Assembly (NCBI GenBank): GCA_022843605.1
Contig: JALHNI010000024.1
Coordinates: 1 to 58,520 of the forward strand
DNA from: Bryobacter sp.
Lineage (GTDB): Bacteria; Acidobacteriota; Terriglobia; Bryobacterales; Bryobacteraceae
DNA length: 58,520 nt
Direction of reading: 5' to 3'
Position numbers and translations under genes: made by a program. Under the pieces are notes generated by a model. The model searched no databases. It saw nothing but the letters and a program-made list of their open reading frames with translations, and was not told the origin of the DNA. Shown here piece after piece: positions 8,174 to 18,305 of this stretch; position 1 is the first letter of the stretch; each line of letters opens with the position of its first letter.

Positions 8174-10012
8174 ATGGCGATGATCCGCCGGACATTTCTC
8201 GGGTTTGCGGCGCTTCCCGCCATGGCGCAGGGCCGGCTTCCGGCCGGGGTGCGGTTTGAACCGGGACCGGTGAACCAGGTGTTGGTGGGGGGCAAGACGG
8301 CGGTTTATGGGTGGAAGATGCCGGTGGACCGGGTGCTGTTGACGCACGCGCGGCGCGATGCGATGGGGCCGATTCCGGAGGGTGCGCAGGTGTTGGTGCC
8401 GGCGGAGAGCGTTGGCCTGTTTGAGAAACCGGAGACGTTCTGGACGGCGATGCAGACGGGGCAGTTCCATGATTACGCGCAGAAATCGGGCAGGGTGCCG
8501 GTGAAGGCGTTGGCGAATGTGCGGCCGGTGCGGGAAGGCGAGACAATTCCCGTTGATGGGGCGAGCGTGCGGGTGATGGCGACGCCGGGGTATAGCCCGG
8601 ATGCCGTGTCTTACGTGATCGAAGCGGCGGGGAAACGGGTCGTCTGTACGGGGGATTTGATTTACGGCGACGGCCAGTTGCTGGACCTTTACAGCCTACA
8701 GGACGGGGTTCCGGAAGTGAAGGTCCGCGGCTACCACGGCTACGCGGCGCGGGCGGAAGCTTTGATTGGGAGCCTGCGCAAGGTGGTGGCGCTGAAGCCG
8801 GATGTCTTGTTGCCGGCGCACGGCCCGATGATCGCGAATCCGTCGCAGGCGATTCCGCAGCTGATTGCACGACTGCAAAAGTTTCTGAAGAGCCACTTCG
8901 AGACGGATGCGCTGCGTTGGTATTTTGGCGAAGCGTCGCACCGGGTGCGGTCGCGGGCGGTGGAGCAGACGCTGGATGTGATGCCGATGGCCGAGCAAGG
9001 CAAGTTGCCGCCGGACATACTGAACGTGGGCAATACGCGCATCATTCTGTCGAAGACGGGTGCGGCTTTTGTGGTGGATGCCGGGTTCCGGGGGACGCTG
9101 CCCGAACTGCGGCGGCTGAAAGAGGCGGGCCGGATCCGCGGCGTGGACGGCATCTGGATTACGCACTACCATGACGACCACACGGATTTCGCCAACGACG
9201 TATCGGCGGAGTTTGACGCGCCGGTGTATTTCACGGAGAGCATGGCGGGGGTGATGGCGAATCCGGCGGGGTTCCGGCTTCCCTGCCTCACGACGCGGCC
9301 GATCCTGCGGCCGGCGCCGAAGAAGGACGGCGAGACTTTGACGTGGAACGAATGGACGTTCACGTTCTGGAACTTTCCGGGGCAAACGCTGTATCACGGC
9401 GGCTTGGTGGCGAAGCGCGACGACGGCCAGACGTATCTGTTTGTGGGCGACTCGTTCACGCCGTCGGGCATGGATGACTATTGCATGCAGAACCGGGATT
9501 TCTTGCGACCGGGCGAAGGCTACGACTTGTGTTTGAGCCGGATCGCCAGCCTGCCGCCCGGGACGTGGCTGATGAATCAGCATGTGGAGCCGATGTTTCG
9601 CTATACGCCGGCCGAGATTGGGCGAATGCGGAGCGAACTGGTGAAGCGCACGTCGGTGCTGAGCGAATTGTCACCGTGGCCGGACGTCAACTACATGGTG
9701 GACGAAGGTTGGGCGCGGATGTATCCGTATGCCTCGGAAGTAAAGGCCGGGGAGGCGTTTCCACTGGCGGTGAGGATGACGAATCATGCGCCGACGCGCA
9801 CGGGCTATCGGGTGGAGTGGCATTTGCCAGAGGGCTGGATGCGGTCCGCCGTATCGGGAGATGCCGTCAGTATCGCGGCGCGGGCGGATGGAGAGGTGGC
9901 GGGCAGTTTCCTGGCGCCAAAGGCAGGATTCTATCTGGTGACGGCCAGTATTCAATTGAACGAGCGGCGGTTGCCGGAGTGGGTGGAAGCCATGGTGAGG
10001 GTGAAGGCATAA
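8174..10012 (+). CDS. Tandem metallo-beta-lactamase-fold protein, first domain degenerate
   Basis: A 612-residue protein. RRTFLGFAALPAMAQ at the start looks like a short export signal. Residues about 25-220 form a first MBL-fold domain whose metal motif is damaged: THARRDA at 57-63 replaces HxHxDH, and TPGYS replaces TPGH, while the Asp of CTGD and the His of LLPAHG remain. Residues about 285-480 form a second domain with an intact THYHDDHTD at 330-338, plus YHGG, GDS and NQH. The last 110 residues look like an Ig-like beta domain. The second half should bind two metals and hydrolyse a substrate; the first may be structural or regulatory. No substrate can be named. Confidence 0.82.
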   Translation: MAMIRRTFLGFAALPAMAQGRLPAGVRFEPGPVNQVLVGGKTAVYGWKMPVDRVLLTHARRDAMGPIPEGAQVLVPAESVGLFEKPETFWTAMQTGQFHDYAQKSGRVPVKALANVRPVREGETIPVDGASVRVMATPGYSPDAVSYVIEAAGKRVVCTGDLIYGDGQLLDLYSLQDGVPEVKVRGYHGYAARAEALIGSLRKVVALKPDVLLPAHGPMIANPSQAIPQLIARLQKFLKSHFETDALRWYFGEASHRVRSRAVEQTLDVMPMAEQGKLPPDILNVGNTRIILSKTGAAFVVDAGFRGTLPELRRLKEAGRIRGVDGIWITHYHDDHTDFANDVSAEFDAPVYFTESMAGVMANPAGFRLPCLTTRPILRPAPKKDGETLTWNEWTFTFWNFPGQTLYHGGLVAKRDDGQTYLFVGDSFTPSGMDDYCMQNRDFLRPGEGYDLCLSRIASLPPGTWLMNQHVEPMFRYTPAEIGRMRSELVKRTSVLSELSPWPDVNYMVDEGWARMYPYASEVKAGEAFPLAVRMTNHAPTRTGYRVEWHLPEGWMRSAVSGDAVSIAARADGEVAGSFLAPKAGFYLVTASIQLNERRLPEWVEAMVRVKA

Positions 10013-10159
10013 CAGAGGGGGAACCCCAATTTGTTATGCGATGTATCCGGCTCGACGATTTACAAGAAACAGGCGGAGCTGACTTACTTCAAGTCGATCT
10101 TCTGGTGGGACAACGTGGTGAGTCCGCATACGCCAAGGAGTGACGTCAGCGCGTTTTGA
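10013..10159 (+). pseudogene. Possible remnant of a lost coding sequence
   Basis: Directly after the MBL stop, in the same frame, 48 codons stay open until a TGA at 10157. The middle reads YKKQAELTYFKSIFWWDN with GC-rich third positions, which looks like real protein rather than random translation. There is no start codon of its own that I trust and no ribosome site. It could be the decayed end of a neighbouring gene or of a longer MBL protein. I do not recognise the family. A second frame over the same bases is also open but reads less like protein. Confidence 0.3.
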
Positions 10160-10186
10160 CCGGGAGCTGAATCATTACCGGGAGTT

Positions 10187-10224
10187 ACTCCTGGTATGCA
10201 GCGTTGCCACCGCATACCAGGAGT
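10187..10224. repeat. 13-base perfect inverted repeat with 12-base loop
   Basis: The left arm at 10187-10199 (ACTCCTGGTATGC) pairs perfectly with 10212-10224, and one more A-T pair can be added. It lies between convergent genes (MBL and DinB) with no U-run on either side. It may be a bidirectional transcription end or the end of a lost mobile element. The surrounding gap 10160-10245 holds nothing else I can name. Confidence 0.6.
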
Positions 10225-10245
10225 AGGTCTTCAGGTGACGGGGCC

Positions 10246-10719
10246 TCACATGTAGGGCATGGGGGGCACGATTCCATTTAAGCGGGCATAGACGGTGAGC
10301 GCACCGCGGTGGTGGGCGGTGTGATCGGTAATGGCGCCGCTAATGGCGATTCGCGGCATGCCGCCCATGACCGGGCCAGGAGGCAGGGGGATCATCAGGT
10401 CGGCGTCGGATTTGGTCTCCAGGAGGGCCTTGGCGTCGGCGACGGCTTTTTCGAACCAGGCGCGGGCGGCCTCGAGAGACGGGACGGCGGAATAGGCTTT
10501 GGCGTGCGCCTCAAAGTCGAGGTCGAAGCCTTCGGGACGGAAGGCACCTTCCATAAACCACTCGATGGTCTGGGCGGCGTGAGCCACCTGCTGCGCGGTG
10601 GTCATCATCCCCGGGGCGGGGGCAAATGCGGCGATGGCCTCAGTGAGGTTGCTGGTGGAACGGTTGAAGAACTCGTGCGCTGCGGCGAGCTCTCCGATGG
10701 CTTGTTGGGCGAGGGACAT
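10246..10719 (-). CDS. DinB superfamily protein
   Basis: A 157-residue protein from the ATG at 10719. It is a four-helix DinB-type protein: a His in VAHAAQTIEWF near the middle and an ITDHTAHHRGALTVY segment near the C-terminus supply the three His metal ligands typical of the family. DinB-like proteins are metal-dependent, often thiol-linked enzymes such as S-transferases, or have unknown roles. The frame continues far upstream into serS as low-complexity Ser/Pro translation, which is not real. An AAGGAG sequence lies 12 bases before the chosen start. It follows serS on the same strand after 73 bases. Confidence 0.85.
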   Translation of the reverse strand: MSLAQQAIGELAAAHEFFNRSTSNLTEAIAAFAPAPGMMTTAQQVAHAAQTIEWFMEGAFRPEGFDLDFEAHAKAYSAVPSLEAARAWFEKAVADAKALLETKSDADLMIPLPPGPVMGGMPRIAISGAITDHTAHHRGALTVYARLNGIVPPMPYM

Positions 10720-10792
10720 GAGAAAATCGAACTCCTTTCGGGTTCGATATTCGCATTTTCTTCGCCTATGGTCAAGGCTAAATTTAGCAGGC

Positions 10793-12073
10793 TTACTTGA
10801 GTTCGCCGCGCTTGGTGATGACCTCGGCCTGGAGGTAGGGCCGGAGGACTTCGGGGACGACGACCGTGCCGTCAGATTGCTGGTAGTTTTCGATGATGGC
10901 GACCCAGGTGCGGCCGACGGCGAGTCCGCTGCCGTTGAGCGTGTGGAGGTATTCGTTCTTCTTGCCGGCGCGCATGCGGATTCCAGCGCGGCGGGCCTGG
11001 AAGGCTTCGAAGCTGGAGCAGGAGGAGATTTCCTTGAAGCCATTTTGGCCGGGGAGCCAGACTTCGATGTCATAGGTTTTGGCGGAGGAGAAGCCCATGT
11101 CGCCGGTGCAGAGGACAACGGTGCGGAAGGGGAGGCCGAGTTTGCGCAGGATATTTTCGGCGTCGTGGGTGAGGGCGTCGAGTTCGGCCTGGCTTTGATC
11201 GGGGCGGGCAAACTTGACGAGTTCGACTTTCTGGAACTGATGCTGGCGGATGATGCCGCGGACGTCGCGGCCGTAGCTGCCGGCTTCGGAGCGGAAGCAG
11301 GGAGTGTAGGCGCAGAGCTTGACGGGGAGGAGATCGGCGTCGAGGGTCTCGTCGCGGTAGAGGTTGGTGACGGGGACTTCGGCGGTGGGGGCGAGCCAGA
11401 GGTCGTGGTTCTCGCACTTGAAGAGGTCTTCGGCGAACTTGGGAAGTTGGCCGGTGCCGAAGAGGCTGGCCGAGTTGATCATGAAGGGCGGCAGGACTTC
11501 GGTGTAGCCATGCTCGCGGGTGTGGACGTCGAGCATGAAGCTGACGAGGGCGCGTTCGAGACGGGCGCCGAGACCCCAGTAAACGGCAAAGCGGGCGCCG
11601 GTGACTTTGGCGGCGCGTTCGAGGTCGAGAATGCCGAGGGCTTGGCCGAGGTCCCAATGGGGCTGGGCGGGAAAGTCAAAAGCAGGAGGCGTGCCTTCGC
11701 GACGGACTTCGACGTTGTCGTGCTCGTTCTTGCCGACCGGGACGCTCTCGTGAGGCAGATTCGGAATGCCCTGGAGGATGCCGCGAAACTCGTCGTCGAG
11801 GGACTTGAGTTGTTCGTCGAGCGCGGCGATGCGGTCCTTGGCGGCGCGGACGGATTCCTGCTGCGCGGTGGTATCGGCGCCGGCTTTCTTGAGCTTGCCG
11901 ATCTCCTGGCTATCGGCGTTGACCTGAGCGCGCAGGGTTTCGGTTTCGGTGACGGCGGCGCGGCGGCGGGTATCGAGGTCGAGGAACTGGGAGCGATCCA
12001 TCGAAAAGCCGCGAGTGGCGAGGCGATCGAGGACGGCGTCAAAGTTGGAGCGGAAGTATCCGAGGTCGTGCAT
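10793..12073 (-). CDS. serS: Seryl-tRNA synthetase
   Basis: A 426-residue class II aminoacyl-tRNA synthetase that charges tRNA-Ser with serine in the cytoplasm. Residues about 1-110 form the N-terminal tRNA-binding coiled coil. The catalytic core carries motif 2 ([15 protein letters not shown] and HQFQKVEL) and motif 3 ([18 protein letters not shown]). Length is normal for the family. It lies 35 bases downstream of the citrate synthase gene on the same strand, so the two may be cotranscribed. Confidence 0.97.
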   Translation of the reverse strand: MHDLGYFRSNFDAVLDRLATRGFSMDRSQFLDLDTRRRAAVTETETLRAQVNADSQEIGKLKKAGADTTAQQESVRAAKDRIAALDEQLKSLDDEFRGILQGIPNLPHESVPVGKNEHDNVEVRREGTPPAFDFPAQPHWDLGQALGILDLERAAKVTGARFAVYWGLGARLERALVSFMLDVHTREHGYTEVLPPFMINSASLFGTGQLPKFAEDLFKCENHDLWLAPTAEVPVTNLYRDETLDADLLPVKLCAYTPCFRSEAGSYGRDVRGIIRQHQFQKVELVKFARPDQSQAELDALTHDAENILRKLGLPFRTVVLCTGDMGFSSAKTYDIEVWLPGQNGFKEISSCSSFEAFQARRAGIRMRAGKKNEYLHTLNGSGLAVGRTWVAIIENYQQSDGTVVVPEVLRPYLQAEVITKRGELK

Positions 12074-12108
12074 GAACTACCAGGATAGCGGGAGCGCCAA
12101 CCGATAGG

Positions 12109-13233
12109 CTAGCGCTCGGCCATGGGAATCCAGGGCTGACCGACTTCCTTGCCTTTGTATTCCGCGCGGGGACGGATGAGGCGGTTGTTGCGGTATTGCT
12201 CGAGGACGTGAGCGGTCCAGCCGGACATGCGGCTGACGGCGAAGATGGGGGTGAACAGGTCGACGGGGATGCCGAGGGAGTAGTAGGTGGAGGCGGAGAA
12301 GAAGTCAACGTTGGCGTTCAAGTTCTTCGAGGTCTTGATGAGTTCGGCGATGGCGGTGGAGGTTTCGTAGAGATCGACGTGCCCGGTACGTTCGCCGATG
12401 TCCTTGGAGAGGCGGGCGAGGTGGATGGCGCGCGGATCAATCGTCTTGTAGACACGGTGACCGAAGCCAGCGATCTTTTGCTTATTGGCGAGGCGTTCCT
12501 GGACCATGGCCAGGGCTTTCTCTTTGGTGCCGGCGGCGAGGAGGAACCGGATGACATCCTCATTGGCACCGCCATGGAGCGGCCCCTTGAGGGCACAGAT
12601 GCCGGCGGTGGCGGCCGAGTAGATATCGGACAAGGTAGCGGCGGTGACGCGGCTGGCAAACGTAGAGGCGTTCAGTTCGTGATCGGCGTGGAGGGTGAGG
12701 GCGACGTCGAAAGCGCGCTCCATCACGGCGTCGGGTTTTTTGCCGGTGAGGGTGTAAAGAAAATTAGCGGCAAAACTGAGGGAGGGATCGCCGGGAACGA
12801 CAGCTTCGTTCTGACGAAGGCGGTTGAAACTGGTGACGATGGTGGCCGTCTTGGCCATCAGTTTTATGGCCTTGAGCATGTTGGCTTCGGGCGTCATTTC
12901 GTCAGCCTGCTCATCGGAGAGAGCGAGCATGGAGACAGCCGTACGCAGGACCGGCATCGGTTTTCCCTGTGGAACGCTGGCGAGGAACGACGTCACGCCG
13001 GCCGGGAGGTCGCGATGAGCGACAAGCAACTGTTTCAGGCCATCGAGTTCAGCCGCGTTCGGCAGCCGCCCATTCCATAAGAGAAATATGACTTCCTCAA
13101 AGGTGGCGTTCTCCGCCAGGGTGTTGATCGAATAGCCGAAGTAGGCGAGGACGCCTGCCTCCCCATCGATGTAACAAATCTCAGAATCTGCGGCAATGAT
13201 GCCTTCTAAACCCGCGCCAGACACAGTAGCCAT
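12109..13233 (-). CDS. Citrate synthase family protein
   Basis: A 374-residue protein of the short, Gram-positive/archaeal type of citrate or 2-methylcitrate synthase, condensing acetyl-CoA (or propionyl-CoA) with oxaloacetate. Catalytic regions are visible: LHADHELNAS with the first His, GPLHGGANEDV, GFGHRVYKT with the second His, and VDFFSASTYY with the Asp. The C-terminal RPRAEYKG is also typical. Sequence alone does not separate citrate from methylcitrate synthase; no prpB or prpD is next to it, which favours the TCA role. It is the first gene of a possible CS-serS-dinB run and divergent from the E1 gene across 154 bases in which no clear promoter stood out. Confidence 0.93.
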   Translation of the reverse strand: MATVSGAGLEGIIAADSEICYIDGEAGVLAYFGYSINTLAENATFEEVIFLLWNGRLPNAAELDGLKQLLVAHRDLPAGVTSFLASVPQGKPMPVLRTAVSMLALSDEQADEMTPEANMLKAIKLMAKTATIVTSFNRLRQNEAVVPGDPSLSFAANFLYTLTGKKPDAVMERAFDVALTLHADHELNASTFASRVTAATLSDIYSAATAGICALKGPLHGGANEDVIRFLLAAGTKEKALAMVQERLANKQKIAGFGHRVYKTIDPRAIHLARLSKDIGERTGHVDLYETSTAIAELIKTSKNLNANVDFFSASTYYSLGIPVDLFTPIFAVSRMSGWTAHVLEQYRNNRLIRPRAEYKGKEVGQPWIPMAER

Positions 13234-13387
13234 TCGTATACCTATTGAGACTCTATCAGAAGACCGGACGGCCCCAAGCCTGGGCCGACGGAAACCTTAA
13301 TTCTACGGAGCGGTGGGGTGAACAGGCAAGCGATCTGGTGACGTTTCGATGGGCCTGGGCTAAGATAAGATCCAGAGAGCCCGTCCT

Positions 13388-15541
13388 ATGCGTTCATTCT
13401 CGATTGCCGCCCAACCAGCGCTAACTCGTCCTTTGACGGCTCCCACATCCGCGGATGGTGCCGGCGCCGACTCGGAGGGTGACCTCCAGGCGGGAGAACT
13501 GACGAACGAACGACTGCAGGAAGCTTACCGGCACATGCTGAGTTCGCGGCTGATCGACGATCGCGAAATCCTGATGAAGCGGCAAAACCGCATCTACTTT
13601 CAGGTGAGCGCCGCCGGGCACGAAGCGGCACAGACCGCCGCCGGGATGGCGCTGCAAGCGGGCTACGACTGGTTTTACCCTTACTACCGCGATCGCGCAC
13701 TGTGCCTGGCACTGGGCGTGACGGCGGAAGAAATGTTCTTGCAGGGCGTGGGCGCGGCGCGGGATACGGCGTCGGGCGGGCGGCAGATGCCGTCGCACTG
13801 GTCGGACCCGGCGAAGCACATCGTGACGGGGTCCTCACCGACGGGGACGCAGTTTCTGCAGGCGATCGGGTGCGCGCATGCGTCAAAGCTGCTGGGCCGG
13901 AACGAAGTGACGCTGGTTTGCACGGGCGACGGGGCGACGAGCGAAGGCGAATTCTGGGAGTCAATCAACATCGCCACGCTGGACAAGCTGCCGCTGCTCT
14001 ATTTGGTGGAGGATAACGGCTGGGCGATCTCGGTGCCGGTGGAGAAGCAGACACCGGGGGGCAAGATCAGCAAGCTGCTGGAGAGCTTCCCAAATCTTCT
14101 ATTGCTGGAGGTGGATGGCTGCGACTTCGTGGCGAGCTACGAAGCGATGCAGACGGCGGCGGCGTGGGTACGGCAAGGTAACGGTCCGGCGCTGGTGCAT
14201 GCCTCGGTGACGCGGCCATATTCACACTCGCTTTCAGACGATGACCGGCTGTACAAGAGTGCCGAGGAACGTGCCGAGGAATCAGCGCGCGATCCACTGC
14301 CGCGCATGGCGAACTATCTGGTAAGCGAGGGCATCGCGACGCGCGAGGAGTTGGACCGGCTGAGTGCGCAACTGTATGCCGAATTCGACGAGACGAGCCA
14401 GCGGGCGCAGGCGGAAGCGCCACCGGAAGTCGACAGCATTCTGCGGCACCTGTACTCGGAGACGGTGGACCCGACGGGTGCGGAGTTCGACGTGGAGCCG
14501 GTGTTCTCCGGCGAGCCGCGCACGATGGTGGATGAGATCAACCTGACCTTGCACGAAGAGATGCGGCGCGATGAGCGGGTGCTGATGTTCGGCGAGGACG
14601 TGGCCGATTGCAGCCGCGAGGAGAATCTGCCGGCGGTGAAGGGCAAAGGCGGCGTCTTCAAAGCGACGCTGGGCCTGCAGCGCGTCTTTGGCAGCGATCG
14701 CTGTTTCAACACGACGCTGGCCGAAGCCGGCATTATGGGGCGCGCGATTGGTTTGGCCACGCGGGGCTTTAAGCCGATTACCGAGATTCAGTTTTTCGAC
14801 TACATCTGGCCGGCGATGATGCAGATTCGCGACGAGCTGGCGACGATCCGGTGGCGGTCCTACGGGGGGTTTAGTTGCCCGGTGGTGATCCGGGTGGCGA
14901 CGGGCGGATACCTGACGGGCGGGGCGGTGTATCACAGCCAGAACGGCGAGTCGATTTTCACGCACATTCCGGGGTTGCGCGTGGTGATGCCGTCGAATGC
15001 GCTGGATGCTTGCGGCTTGCTGCGGACGGCGATTCGCGCCGACGATCCGGTGTTGTTTCTGGAGCATAAGAAGCTTTATCGCGAGCCTTACAATCGGGCG
15101 CCGCATCCGGGGCCGGAATACACAATTCCGTTCGGGCGGGCGCGCGTGGCCAAGGGGGGCGAATCGCTGACGATCGTCACCTACGGTGCGCTGGTGCAAA
15201 AGAGCCTGGTGGCGGCACAGCGGCTGGAAGCGGCGCATCCGGGGCGGACGGTGGAGGTGATCGATTTGCGGTCGCTTTCGCCCTACGACTGGCCGGCGAT
15301 CGCGGAGTCAGTGCGGAAGACGAGCCGGGTGATGGTAGCGCACGAGGATACGAAGAGTTGGGGATTTGGGGCCGAGATCGCGGCACGGATTGCCGATGAG
15401 CTCTTCACGGATCTGGACGCGCCGGTGGGCCGGGTGGCGGCCATGGATACGTGGGTGGCATATCATCCACAACTGGAAGACGCGATTCTGCCGCAGGTGG
15501 AAGACGTCGTGCGGGAAGCTGAGCGTTTGCTAAGGTTCTAG
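13388..15541 (+). CDS. Fused alpha-beta E1 component of a branched-chain 2-oxo acid (or pyruvate) dehydrogenase
   Basis: A 717-residue protein in which the two E1 subunits, normally separate, are one chain. The alpha half (about 38-350) carries the thiamine diphosphate motif [13 protein letters not shown] near residue 180 and ends in the VEDNGWAIS segment. The beta half (about 375-717) carries [14 protein letters not shown], the catalytic-Glu region [10 protein letters not shown], and the C-terminal transketolase domain with [11 protein letters not shown]. It decarboxylates a 2-oxo acid and passes the acyl group to an E2, which is not in this window. Similarity of the beta half suggests branched-chain substrates, but I cannot exclude pyruvate. 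Confidence 0.9.
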   Translation: MRSFSIAAQPALTRPLTAPTSADGAGADSEGDLQAGELTNERLQEAYRHMLSSRLIDDREILMKRQNRIYFQVSAAGHEAAQTAAGMALQAGYDWFYPYYRDRALCLALGVTAEEMFLQGVGAARDTASGGRQMPSHWSDPAKHIVTGSSPTGTQFLQAIGCAHASKLLGRNEVTLVCTGDGATSEGEFWESINIATLDKLPLLYLVEDNGWAISVPVEKQTPGGKISKLLESFPNLLLLEVDGCDFVASYEAMQTAAAWVRQGNGPALVHASVTRPYSHSLSDDDRLYKSAEERAEESARDPLPRMANYLVSEGIATREELDRLSAQLYAEFDETSQRAQAEAPPEVDSILRHLYSETVDPTGAEFDVEPVFSGEPRTMVDEINLTLHEEMRRDERVLMFGEDVADCSREENLPAVKGKGGVFKATLGLQRVFGSDRCFNTTLAEAGIMGRAIGLATRGFKPITEIQFFDYIWPAMMQIRDELATIRWRSYGGFSCPVVIRVATGGYLTGGAVYHSQNGESIFTHIPGLRVVMPSNALDACGLLRTAIRADDPVLFLEHKKLYREPYNRAPHPGPEYTIPFGRARVAKGGESLTIVTYGALVQKSLVAAQRLEAAHPGRTVEVIDLRSLSPYDWPAIAESVRKTSRVMVAHEDTKSWGFGAEIAARIADELFTDLDAPVGRVAAMDTWVAYHPQLEDAILPQVEDVVREAERLLRF

Positions 15542-15667
15542 CTAGGGCTCGATCAGCACCGCTCTGTGTTTGCGGGTGAAGGACTCGCTGGCTGCTGGAC
15601 AAAATGCGAGACCGGTCAGCGGGCCAGTAGGACATTGGTTCCATACTCTCTCCATGTGCACGATGTG

Positions 15668-15689
15668 AAAGCCCTCTGATGAGGGGTTT
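15668..15689. terminator. Imperfect hairpin downstream of the E1 gene
   Basis: Nine-base arms with one mismatch (AAAGCCCTC against GAGGGGTTT) around a four-base loop, 127 bases past the E1 stop and just before the gamma-glutamyltransferase gene. The T-run is only three bases long, so termination is possible but unproven. Confidence 0.3.
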
Positions 15690-15727
15690 GAAGTCGAGTG
15701 CGCAGACTGCTTGTTAGACTCGGGTTT

Positions 15728-17392
15728 ATGACTCGCGTGCTCTGTTCTTTGCTTTCCGTACTGCTGCTGTATCCGCAGGAGCGTTCGCAGAGCGGCCTGG
15801 AATTAGTGGCGGCGCGGCCGATGGTGGCGCAGCCGGAGCGAGCGGCGCAGGCGATGGTGGCGAGCGTGCATCCGTTGGCGACGGAAGCGGGATTGGCGAT
15901 TCTGAAGCAGGGCGGCAATGCGATCGACGCGGCGGTGGCGGTGGGGCTGGTGCTGGCGGTGGTGCATCCGGAGGCAGGCAATCTGGGGGGCAGCGGCTAC
16001 CTGCTGGTGGCGATGCGCGACGGGCGGACGGGCGTAATCGACTATGGCGGCACGGCGCCGGCGGCGTCGAAGCCGGGCATGTTCCAGACTCCGGCTGAGG
16101 CGAATTTAGGGTACAAGTCGATTGCGGTGCCGGGGACTCCGGCGGGCCTGGGCTTGGCGCACGAGAAGTTCGGCAGATTGCCTTGGAAGAAGGTTCTGGA
16201 GCCGGCCTACCGGCTGGCGAAGGAGGGCTTCCCCGCCTCGCTGCGCATGGAACTGATTCTGAAGCTGCAGGTGCCGGTGATGAAGCCGTATCCCGAGACG
16301 GCAAAGCTTTTTCTGCATGGCGGCGATACGCCGCTGAAGCAAGGCGAACGGCTGGTGCAGCCGGAACTGGCGCAGACGTTCGCGCGAATGCGGAAAGCAG
16401 GGTGGCGGGAGTTTTATCAGGGGGAGACGGCGCGGCGCATTGCGGCAGATCTGGCAGCACATGGCGGCTTTCTGACGGCAGAGGATTTGCGGGGGTACGA
16501 AGCCCAGTTTCATGCGCCGCTGAAGACGACGTATCGCGGTTATCCAGTGTTGACGGCGCCGCCGAGTTCGTCCGGCGGGGTGGCGTTGGCCGTTGCGCTG
16601 AACGTTTTGGAAGCGCACAAGCTTCCCGTGGGCAGCGAAGGATCGGCACGGGCGCGTCACTTGCAGATTGAGGCGTTGCGGCGGGGGTTTATCGCGCGGC
16701 GGCAGATGATCGACGAGGGGACACTCAAGTACGAAGAGGCGATCTCGAAGGAGTATGCCTTGAAGGCCAACGCGAACCTTAAGGAGGGAAGCGCGACGCC
16801 GCAGCAGCGGACGAAAATGACGGAGTCCGAGAGCAACGATACGACGCATTTTACGGTGGTGGATGTGGACGGAAACGTCGCTTCGAATACGTATACGCTC
16901 AGCGGCTTCTATGGATCGCAGGTGGTGGCGAAGGGGACGGGGGTGCTGCTGAACAACCACATGAGCGTGTTCTCAAACCGGCCGGGAAGGCCGAATTCGG
17001 TGGCGCCCGGGAAGCGCTATGCCTCGACGATGTCGCCGACGATCATATTGCGTCCGGATGGGGCGCCTTGGGTGGCGTTCGGGACGCCGGGGGCGGCCAC
17101 GATTCCCAGTACGCTGTTTCAGATTGTGACGAACATCATCGACTTTAAGATGTCCTTAAGGGATGCACTTGAGTTTCCGCGGGTACACTTTGACCTGGTG
17201 CCAAACCGGATCGATGCGGAGCCGGCGGCGCTCGTTTTCGATGTGGCGGAGCGGCTAAGGCAGATGGGCCATACGGTGAATCCCCGACTGAGGTCGCAAG
17301 GTGATGTGCAGGCCGTGATGATCGAAGAGGGCACCAATTGGCGGGTCGGCTGGAGCGACGGCCGCCGGGGTGGATCCGTTAAGGGGTATTAG
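15728..17392 (+). CDS. ggt: Gamma-glutamyltransferase
   Basis: A 554-residue precursor from the ATG at 15728; a GTG at 15698 would add ten residues with no better signal. A hydrophobic leader at the N-terminus suggests export. The family signature is clear: NAIDAAVAVGL, a GGSGYLLV loop, and the autocatalytic cleavage point DTTHFTVVD, where the Thr becomes the N-terminal nucleophile of the small subunit. NNHMSVFS and AFGTPGAATIP follow. The enzyme cleaves glutathione and other gamma-glutamyl compounds in the periplasm. It ends convergently with the M23 gene, their stop codons overlapping by four bases (TTAG). Confidence 0.93.
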   Translation: MTRVLCSLLSVLLLYPQERSQSGLELVAARPMVAQPERAAQAMVASVHPLATEAGLAILKQGGNAIDAAVAVGLVLAVVHPEAGNLGGSGYLLVAMRDGRTGVIDYGGTAPAASKPGMFQTPAEANLGYKSIAVPGTPAGLGLAHEKFGRLPWKKVLEPAYRLAKEGFPASLRMELILKLQVPVMKPYPETAKLFLHGGDTPLKQGERLVQPELAQTFARMRKAGWREFYQGETARRIAADLAAHGGFLTAEDLRGYEAQFHAPLKTTYRGYPVLTAPPSSSGGVALAVALNVLEAHKLPVGSEGSARARHLQIEALRRGFIARRQMIDEGTLKYEEAISKEYALKANANLKEGSATPQQRTKMTESESNDTTHFTVVDVDGNVASNTYTLSGFYGSQVVAKGTGVLLNNHMSVFSNRPGRPNSVAPGKRYASTMSPTIILRPDGAPWVAFGTPGAATIPSTLFQIVTNIIDFKMSLRDALEFPRVHFDLVPNRIDAEPAALVFDVAERLRQMGHTVNPRLRSQGDVQAVMIEEGTNWRVGWSDGRRGGSVKGY

Positions 17393-18300
17393 AACGGGAA
17401 GTCGTTCTTACGGGCCGTGGACTGGGCGACGACGGTCTTGAGATAGCGGTAGGGATTGACCGGGGCACCGCTGACATGGACCTCGTAGTGGACGTGGGGA
17501 CCAGTGGCACGGCCGGTGGATCCGGAGTAGCCGATCACTTCGCCGCGACGGACTTCCTGGCCCACCAGGTAGCCGAGCTTGGAGAGGTGACCGTAGAGAG
17601 TTTCGAGGCCATTGCCGTGATTGACGACGATGGCGAGGCCGTAACCGCCATGCCAGCCGGATAAAGTGACACGACCGTCAGCAGTCGCGCGAACCGGGGT
17701 CCCTTGACTGACGACAATATCTACACCCGGATGAAATTCACCAAGGCTGGAAAAGGGATCACGACGAACGCCGAAAAAGCTCGATAGTTGGCCATTGACG
17801 GGCCAAAGACCGGGGACGGAGTCAGGATTGACGAAATTCGAGGCACCGGGACGGGAACGGCGTAGGGAGGTGAAGTTGATTGACTTGAGGTAGCTGTATT
17901 GTTCGACAGATTCGGCGATAGTAGGGACCAAGCGACCTTCGTTGACCAAGCTCGACCCACCACCGAGACCGGCGCCGGAGGTGCGTTTCTGAATGCCGTA
18001 GGCGCTCGAAACTTCCATGGCGAACAACTGAAGCGTCGCCATCTGCTGTGACTGGACCGTATTCTCTTTTTGAAGGGACTGATAACGGTCCTGCAGCGAC
18101 TCGAGCTGCGAACGCATCACGTTGTAATTGCTCACCTTCCACCACATGCGGGCGTAGCTGGAAACCATTCCGGCCAAGGTGACGAAGCCAAACAAGGCTA
18201 AGGCGAAAACGCCATAAAGTACCGTGTGAGGTACGTGAATCCGGCGCAGACGCCCGTGGAGGGAATGAGCCAGGACCACGATAAAGTACGGTTGCTGCAA
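17389..18300 (-). CDS. M23 family (LytM-type) peptidase, membrane-anchored
   Basis: A 303-residue protein. A basic N-terminus is followed by one membrane segment (about residues 26-48), a coiled-coil stretch (about 55-95), and a C-terminal M23 domain with HPGVD as the first metal motif and GPHVHYEV as the HxH motif, plus GYGLAIVVNHGNG. It should cleave or bind peptidoglycan cross-links in the periplasm. I chose the TTG start at 18300 because GGGAG lies five bases before it and the protein then begins LQQPYFIVVLAHS. An ATG at 18366 has no usable ribosome site. A strong-looking promoter lies about 150 bases upstream. Confidence 0.9.
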   Translation of the reverse strand: MQQPYFIVVLAHSLHGRLRRIHVPHTVLYGVFALALFGFVTLAGMVSSYARMWWKVSNYNVMRSQLESLQDRYQSLQKENTVQSQQMATLQLFAMEVSSAYGIQKRTSGAGLGGGSSLVNEGRLVPTIAESVEQYSYLKSINFTSLRRSRPGASNFVNPDSVPGLWPVNGQLSSFFGVRRDPFSSLGEFHPGVDIVVSQGTPVRATADGRVTLSGWHGGYGLAIVVNHGNGLETLYGHLSKLGYLVGQEVRRGEVIGYSGSTGRATGPHVHYEVHVSGAPVNPYRYLKTVVAQSTARKNDFPF

Positions 18301-18305
18301 AAAAA

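Noticed and set aside
10720..11211. N-terminal extension of the DinB frame into serS
   Set aside because: Ser/Pro-rich translation of the serS reverse phase; the DinB domain starts only at 10719.
10598..12088. 496-codon open frame opposite serS
   Set aside because: Shadow of the conserved serS gene with the same biased composition and no domain.
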